A stretch of DNA of 64,000 nt from Lineus longissimus (lineage: Eukaryota; Nemertea; Pilidiophora; Heteronemertea; Lineidae). The stretch lies in the NCBI RefSeq assembly GCF_910592395.1, contig NC_088312.1, positions 16,127,292 through 16,191,291 of the forward strand. Reading direction: 5' to 3'. Positions 58,547 to 64,000 of the stretch are shown here, piece after piece. The notes beneath the pieces were generated by a model. That model saw nothing but the letters and a program-made list of their open reading frames with translations. It did no database searches and was not told the DNA's origin. Positions within the stretch are counted from its first letter, which is position 1, and every line of letters starts with the position of its first letter. Both the position numbers and the translations under genes were made by a program.

Positions 58547-60700
58547 TTAACCCTTTGAACCCTAGATGTCCCCTCCCACCTGTACCCTGAACCCTACGGC
58601 CTCCATGGCAACGAGTGAAAAACCGGTATACCTGAAAGAAATCACTAACAGATGAAACTTTGAGGAATGTTAGAAATATAATAAAGGAACACATATCAGG
58701 AGTTACAAGAAAATTTTGAAAAATATTTTTGGTGACTTTGGAGGCAAAATTTTGAAGAGAAAAAAAAATTCGGACAAATTCAACTAAATCTTTTTTTATT
58801 GCCCCTTCTCATCATTTTTTTCTGGTAGCACTGATTATGTGTATGTCTAGAAACATTCTGTTACTAACATTCTTATGTCCAGTATCTAACTTTAGTGTGG
58901 AAGACTTGAAAGCAGTTCTTGTCACCTGTCCCGATACACAGAAATACGTTGCAAGACCTACACTTGAATACGGTTTTGCGAATCATTGGCTGACCACCTG
59001 CTGCTACTCCTGGGTTCTGCTGTCTAAACTTGCGGTTAACTACACATCTATTGTATGTAGAGGCACCTTCAGCATGCTCTGCAAGGTGGATTGGCTCATC
59101 CTGTGCATTGGTAAGACGACCTAGTCCTTGGACAACACGACCTGGGATGACAGGTGGAAGTTTCCAATCAGTTGATGGCACAAGTCCTCAATGTAGTGAT
59201 GGAAGGTAGGCCTTCTTTTGCCTGGTGCTGTTGGTACTTTTATACCATAGATTACATGAGAATTGAAGGCAGCCCACATGAACATCTTCAAAGTCAGTCT
59301 CCTGGGCCAGCGGTGGTAACGTCTATAACGTTGAAGTTGGCAAAATAAGTCTGAATAAGTTCGTTTGGAAAACCTCTTCCGTTTGTAAGAGAGGTTCCTG
59401 CTAACATAATATCATGCAGAAGCAAGTGTTCACACAGTGTTACAGATGTGTAAAAGCAATCATTGTAGAGACAATAGTTCTGTCCTAGATATTGCACACT
59501 AAGTCTCACAACTAGGTTCCCGGTTATTCCAAGTTCAGCAATAGCATTACCATGAGCACAGGCCCCAGTGTATATTTCAGCATTCAGAATGTAACCTGTC
59601 TCACCTTCACAAAGAAGAAAAGACTTCAAACCCCACTTGATTGGCTTATTATTGTATATATTGGCGGATGAAGAGGGCATTCTTTGCTAGAATCATCCCT
59701 TCGTCTAGCGACAACTGTTGACTTGGCATATAGTGCTGACGAAATTTTCCCAGAAGATAGTCAAGGAAGTATCTATTCTTATAGATCTTGTCTGTTTTAT
59801 CAACAGTAGGGTCATTCTCATAAACAAAATGTAAGATGGTCTATATTGCCAAGAACCGATCACGTGACATGACTTTTCGAAAGCCAGGGGAGTAAGTGAC
59901 TTCATGGTTCTGTTCCATTTGAAAGTACCGGTCCTTGTGCATAAGTTTCTCCATTGCAATCCTGAGACCAAAGAAGGCTTTCAATTCTGGCTTAGTCAAG
60001 GGCTTGAAACTTTAGCTACAAAATTGTTTGGTTTTCTGAGCTTTGACTGCCGCAGCCTGGCGATTTGTCTCCGTTACCATCCGATCCTATAACTCATCGG
60101 AGCAAAATAGTTAAAGAAAAGCCGGTGAATTTTCATCAATGTTTGGGGGTCGATTCTTTAACCCAGGAGGTTTATTGGAAGTAAAGACAGGCTGAACAAA
60201 CGTGGCAGGGTCAATATCCCATCCTGGTGTAGGAACCACCACTGCCGCTGGTTGCCCCCATCCTCTGCCTCGACTGCGACCCCTTGCTCCTCTTCTAGGT
60301 TTAAGCCCACCTCTGGCTCCACCCCTCCCCCTTCCTCTGTTTACTCCCCTAGCCCTTCCAGCAGCAGCAGCAGGCTGCCCCCTTCCCCTAGGAGGCAATC
60401 TCTGCCTTTTAGGCCTTGTTGGAGTGTCAGAATCATTGTTATTACTGCTAAGGGTTGTTTCATTATTATTCCTTTTGGGCTCACTTGCAATATCAAAATT
60501 CCCGGGCTGGGAAGCCTCACTCTCACAACCATTGTCAGAAAAGGTCCCGAGATCTGCATCAATTTCCGTCTCAAAATCATTGGAATTACTGTAACTATCA
60601 TGGTCTAAATCCTCCCCAGAGTCATAATCAGATAGCATGGCCAAAACATCACCAGTGCTAAACCTCTTTGCCATGTTTACCTTGGAAATCATCCAACAAG
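58547..60700 (-). mobile_element. piggyBac transposon, right part decayed or missing
   Basis: TTAA at 58547-58550 followed by CCCTTTGAACCCTAG is a convincing piggyBac end. On the minus strand the interior encodes pieces of the transposase up to 60692. The opposite terminal repeat with TTAA was not found near 60700, where a family-B-like tip (GGGCCTGGCGCTCAGCT, about 60705) adjoins the frame, so that end is probably deleted or replaced. Confidence 0.7.
58860..60692 (-). pseudogene. piggyBac-like transposase, N-terminal RG-rich region, broken frame
   Basis: Reading down the minus strand from an ATG at 60692: an acidic segment, an arginine/glycine-rich tract with many RGRG and RGG steps (about 60240-60390), then a TAA at about 60108, followed by the conserved start of the DDE_Tnp_1_7 domain (LFCSDEL, DRMVTETNRQ, with further stops), LMHKDRYFQMEQNHEV (about 59950), the first catalytic Asp in LSLDEG (59703-59705), NKPIKWGLKSFLLCEGETGY (about 59630), the second Asp in LYNDCFYTSV (about 59460), GTSLTNGRGFP (about 59390) and a C-terminal cysteine-rich knuckle (CRSCNVFLCI...NCFQVFH, about 58920). 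The enzyme would cut and paste at TTAA. Several stops and frameshifts make this copy inactive. Confidence 0.88.
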
Positions 60701-61326
60701 GGCCTGGCGCTCAGCTAAAATTGATAGGTGAAGGCAAGGGCCAAGTGTGTGTTGGTACCCTGTTATTATGAGGCAACGTGAAGCTGTAACGTCTAGCACG
60801 CAGAAGTGCTGGTGTGAAAGACCTTCTTGCTATATCAGTGCATGCTGAAGTACTGAGTTGACATCACCCTGCTATTATGACGTAAAGTCATTTATATTGC
60901 CGTTGCAGTAGTGGGGTGTGTGATGACGTCAAGGAGTTGTGTGGTGACGTCAAAGAGTGGAGTCCTTGTCTTCATGCAGCGTAGGTGGAACTAATAACAT
61001 GCACATGGACACAAGGTACATAATTATTACAGTGTATTTTGTGAGGTGGGGCCTGGTGCTTTACAATGGTCAAATGAACCAACTGTTGTCTGGACATTGA
61101 TGAAGTGGATGCAGCCAAATGTTTGGGATGGTCTTTTTTGTATGTGAAGAAAAGAAGATAAAGAGTTGGTTAACAAAATGAACTTTATTGGTGCGGCAGA
61201 TATTTGTTGCCTTGCGACAGATATTTGATAACGCCCCCTGGACTTGAAATGTGCCAACGACACCTCTTGCAATAACCAACAACAGTTAATCTGTAAAAAA
61301 AAGGGAAGAGAAATTAACACTGACTG
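60701..61326. other. Unassigned DNA with two TGACGTCA sites
   Basis: GTGACGTCAA / ATGACGTCAA occur about 24 bases apart (near 60923 and 60945) in a short tandem repeat. No gene recognised. Confidence 0.45.
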
Positions 61327-61480
61327 AATGAAATGGCCAGGGCCATTGTGCTCACCTGTCGATATGAAAGGGAGAGTTTGAGGAAGAACTTGTCAATTTT
61401 AGGGGTTAATCATGCAATAGTCGTGGGATGGTGTGGTTTGTCTTAAACGAGAATCGACTGGAGCTCTGATGTTGGATGGG
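61327..61480 (+). mobile_element. Family A fragment A8 (5' end, A6-like subtype)
   Basis: Tip AATGAAATGGCCAGGGCC...GCTCACC, followed by CTGTCGATATGAAAGGGAGA, as in copy A6 (CTGTCGACATTGAAGGGAGA). It defines a second subtype of the family. No modules or 3' end follow. Confidence 0.5.
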
Positions 61481-61599
61481 AGATGCAAGGTTTTTTATCA
61501 TGTCCCGACCATGCATGCATGCCATCACTGTAATACTGATATAGAGTTGGCTATAGTATAACATATGAAAAAACATAGTTACAAGACAGCCCTATAGTC

Positions 61600-63170
61600 A
61601 GATTCATAAGTAAATGTCACTGCCCTTTTGGGCCGCTGCGCAAAAACTACTGGGCCGATTTCTTCAAAGTTTGGTTTTTCTTGAATCTAATTTCGGGACC
61701 CAAGAGGATTTTCATATTTCAGTAACCATGGTTACGAAATAATTTTTTTTATATGTATTGGTGTACATTGACGTAGTGTATTGATTTTGACATTTTCTAC
61801 TCTGTGCTGCTTATTTCTGGATGCATTTTGCTGAAATGTTCAGGTTAATTTTTTTTCGTGTGTATCTTTAAAGCTGCCAAGTTTCATTTAGAACTATCCA
61901 TAAAAAAAATCGGGCCCTCCAGATCCTCCAAATGGCCAAAAAGGGCTCCAAAGTTGACAATTTTTGTCTTTATAATTTGCAAATCTCTAACCTAGAAATT
62001 GTGTTGGGTCCCGAAATTAGATTCAAGAATGAAATGGCCAGGGCCATTGTGCTCACCTCATGTGGAGGAAAGATGGATAAAGAGCATGGTATTGTGTCAT
62101 GTAGTGTTAGGTTTGATGTAGGTCCAAGCAATTACAATTTCCCAAAAATGGCCAATTTACAGTACATTCGACCTCTGTGACCTTGAAAAGTAGGTCAAAT
62201 CAAAGAAGACCCAGGTGACACATTGAATGGTTGTTAGAATTAGATGTACCTATGATATAAAATTGGTGCCAATCGGGCAAGTCATTACTAGGAATAATGG
62301 CATTTTGAAGAATTTAGGATTTGGCCCCCTCCCTGGAGGCCAAACGGCAAATCAGATCGCACCAAACTTCGGTACCTAAGATCACCTGACCAAGGGGTAC
62401 ATGTGTCCTTAATTTGTGATCAATAGTAATTGCAGTTAAGAAACGTGCAATAGTTACGGCCTGACGGCGAATTTACGCCATTTGACCTCTGTGACCTTGA
62501 CAAGAAGGTCAAATTAAAAACCTGTGTGACGTATACTGTATGGTGGTTAGATGTACCCATGATATCAAATTGGTGGCAATCGGGCAAGAATCATATTGGA
62601 CCAAACTTCGGTCCCTGAGATCACCTGACTAAGGGGTAAATGTGTACCAAATTTGGTATCAATAGTCATTGCAGTTTAGAAACGTGCCATCGTTACATCC
62701 TAACGGCCAATTTACACCATTTGACCTCTGTGACCCTGAAAAGGAGGTCAAATCAAAAACCCGGAGGATATATGATGCACCTTTGCTAGAAGTACCTACC
62801 ATATTTTTTTCAAAATTTCCCGACTTCTATTAAGGGAGATATTGCATATTTTCACTTTTAACGTTTGGCCCCCTGGTGGCCAAACCATGAAACGAATCGG
62901 ACCGAAACTTGGTCTCCAAGGTGTCATTACATAAGGGTACATGTGTACCAAGTTTCAACTCAATAGCTCAACAGTTACGAAACGTGCCCTGCTAACGGAC
63001 GACAGACGACGACGGACGACGACGACGACGACGACGGACGACGGACGCCATGGTATGGGATAAGCTCACCTCTGCTAAGAGGTGAGCTAAAAACCAAACT
63101 TTGAAGAAATCGGCCCAATAGTTTTTGCACAGCGACCCAAAAGGGCAGTGTCAGTGTATAATGGATTCAT
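61600..63170. mobile_element. Inverted-repeat element hosting family A copy A9
   Basis: The left arm 61618-61702 (CACTGCCCTTTTGGG ... TTCGGGACCCAA) is matched by a right arm in two pieces, 62004-62027 and 63089-63150, interrupted by copy A9. The arms are about 85 bases long and about 90% or more identical. A half copy of the same family lies at about 46970-47100 inside the first LINE. No coding capacity. Confidence 0.75.
62028..63088 (+). mobile_element. Family A element, copy A9 (full length, nested)
   Basis: 1,061 bases from AATGAAATGG to GGTGAGCT, with receptor-like blocks (about 62170, 62484, 62725), an exact GCCCCCTGGTGGCCA at 62868, (GAC)n at about 63008-63050 and a perfect 11-base terminal stem. 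It lacks about 80 bases of module two that are present in A7 but is otherwise almost identical to it. Its boundaries are fixed by the surrounding palindrome. Confidence 0.75.
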
Positions 63171-64000
63171 GTGTATACTATTACTAACACCGTTGTTGTG
63201 TTGACACACTGACCGACTCTGACTGTGTACATTTCTACAGCGACGAAAAACGATCACAAAAATGGTTCTTTTTAAGCACTCGTGACATGTTTACAAAAAT
63301 TAAAGCAAGTGTTTTTAGTAGAGGTTTACCTAATGAGTAGCGTCTGGGTGATTATAAACCATTAACTTGTGTTTAAAAGCCCACATTGTAACGAAAGGTT
63401 CCGGCTTGACGCTAATCTCCAATGACGGCAGCAGCCATTTTGCCATACTCTCGAAACTTTGGGATCGTCAAATGCAATGGAAATCACATAATTTCTGACA
63501 CACACTGCTAAAATTCATCATTTTATTGTTCTTTCACAGTATTATTACGCCACCCCGATTCGCAAGGCAGCTTGTACCAACTGGCTCTGCATTGACTATC
63601 CCCATTCCAAGCCGAAGAACAGTGTGACAAGTTTCTCATTTTACCTTCCAATCACAGTTAAAATTTTCTAAAACAACCGGCAATGAGGACAAACTAATAA
63701 TCTCAAACCAATCACAAGAATGTAATCAACACATACGATCTCATCCGAAGAGCGGATGATTAAGTTTTAGCATTGATTCAAGGTGATTTAATTCCTTCTT
63801 CGTCTCGCTTCAAATTCATAAAATGGCTGTCTTCCATACTTGTAGTATGCAGATCTAGTGGCGCAGTACAACACTGCGCATCTGGGATACCCCGACGGAT
63901 TGCCTCGAACCGCGAAATTCAAAACTAATGGCAATGTGCCAACTGACATTTTTGCACAATACCGCCACCTAGTGATATGAAACGAAATTAATCTATTTAA
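63171..64000. other. Unassigned DNA
   Basis: No gene or element recognised up to the end of the window. Confidence 0.45.

Noticed and set aside
60202-60594. Plus-strand proline/leucine-rich frames across 60.2-60.6 kb
   Set aside because: They are antisense to the RG-rich start of the piggyBac transposase, which has family support on the minus strand.
62028-62180. A ~47-codon frame kept open at the 5' end of four family A copies (800, 26538, 52789, 62028)
   Set aside because: Differences between copies are mostly amino-acid-changing and the copies are young; the frame looks retained by low divergence rather than by selection on a peptide.
1-64000. tRNA, rRNA or CRISPR features
   Set aside because: No cloverleaf with A and B boxes was found, no rRNA core sequence was recognised, and the tandem arrays have diverged, directly abutting units rather than identical repeats with unique spacers.

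Overview
The window looks like non-coding, repeat-dominated nuclear DNA of an animal, most likely a marine invertebrate. That inference rests on the mix of mobile elements: a BEL/Pao LTR retrotransposon (a metazoan group), two L2/CR1-group LINE fragments, two copies of another endonuclease-type LINE, a Penelope-like GIY-YIG tail, piggyBac transposon remains, and many non-autonomous elements built from ~150-310 bp tandem modules. The species and phylum cannot be fixed from the sequence alone. I found no host protein-coding gene that I would defend. The best host candidates are a 40-base possible first exon near 40.46 kb and a duplicated, partly conserved segment (22.9-24.6 kb and 56.0-57.2 kb).

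Layout. 0-6 kb: the 3' part of a tandem-module element (family C), a family A element, and a TTAA-flanked piggyBac-type deletion derivative inserted into the edge of a fold-back element, then family D modules. 6-7.5 kb: L2-like LINE copy 1. 9.2-10.2 kb: a 0.95 kb inverted-repeat element with a 10-base target duplication. 11.7-14 kb: diverged modules and the Penelope-like tail. 14.2-20.9 kb: the BEL/Pao element, one long gag-pol frame broken by three stop codons, with a probable 3' LTR but no visible 5' LTR. 21-29.7 kb: family A copies, segmental duplicate 1 and unassigned DNA. 29.7-31.1 kb: L2-like LINE copy 2 with a 434-codon open frame. 31.4-32.6 kb: family E modules. 34.0-37.7 kb: a family B element and a family A element. 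37.9-38.6 kb: an RNase H fragment on the minus strand. 38.8-39.3 kb: a cluster of ATGGCCGCC-like motifs. 42.1-43.2 kb: a family A element. 44.9-50.2 kb: a near-complete two-ORF LINE split by a foreign insertion. 50.9-54.8 kb: a decayed relative of that LINE, split by a family A element and carrying a 140 bp inverted duplication. 55-57.2 kb: two minisatellites and segmental duplicate 2. 58.5-60.7 kb: a decayed piggyBac transposase gene on the minus strand. 61.3-63.2 kb: family A copies, one nested inside an inverted-repeat element.

The main biological observation is that families A and B share one architecture: a GGCC-rich 5' tip, a short sub-terminal block (GCTCACC in A, GCTCAGCT in B), internal modules, a short GAC/GGA-type microsatellite, and a 3' hairpin holding the exact complement of that family's own 5' block. 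The two families differ in sequence but the two ends change together. A nested copy at 62.03-63.09 kb reveals its own empty site and shows insertion at an A-run with at most a 2-base duplication. This fits Helentron-type (HINE/DINE-1-like) non-autonomous rolling-circle elements. The modules also carry a 15-base match to the CTCF core and extended nuclear-receptor half-sites, so these elements may be spreading regulatory or architectural binding sites.
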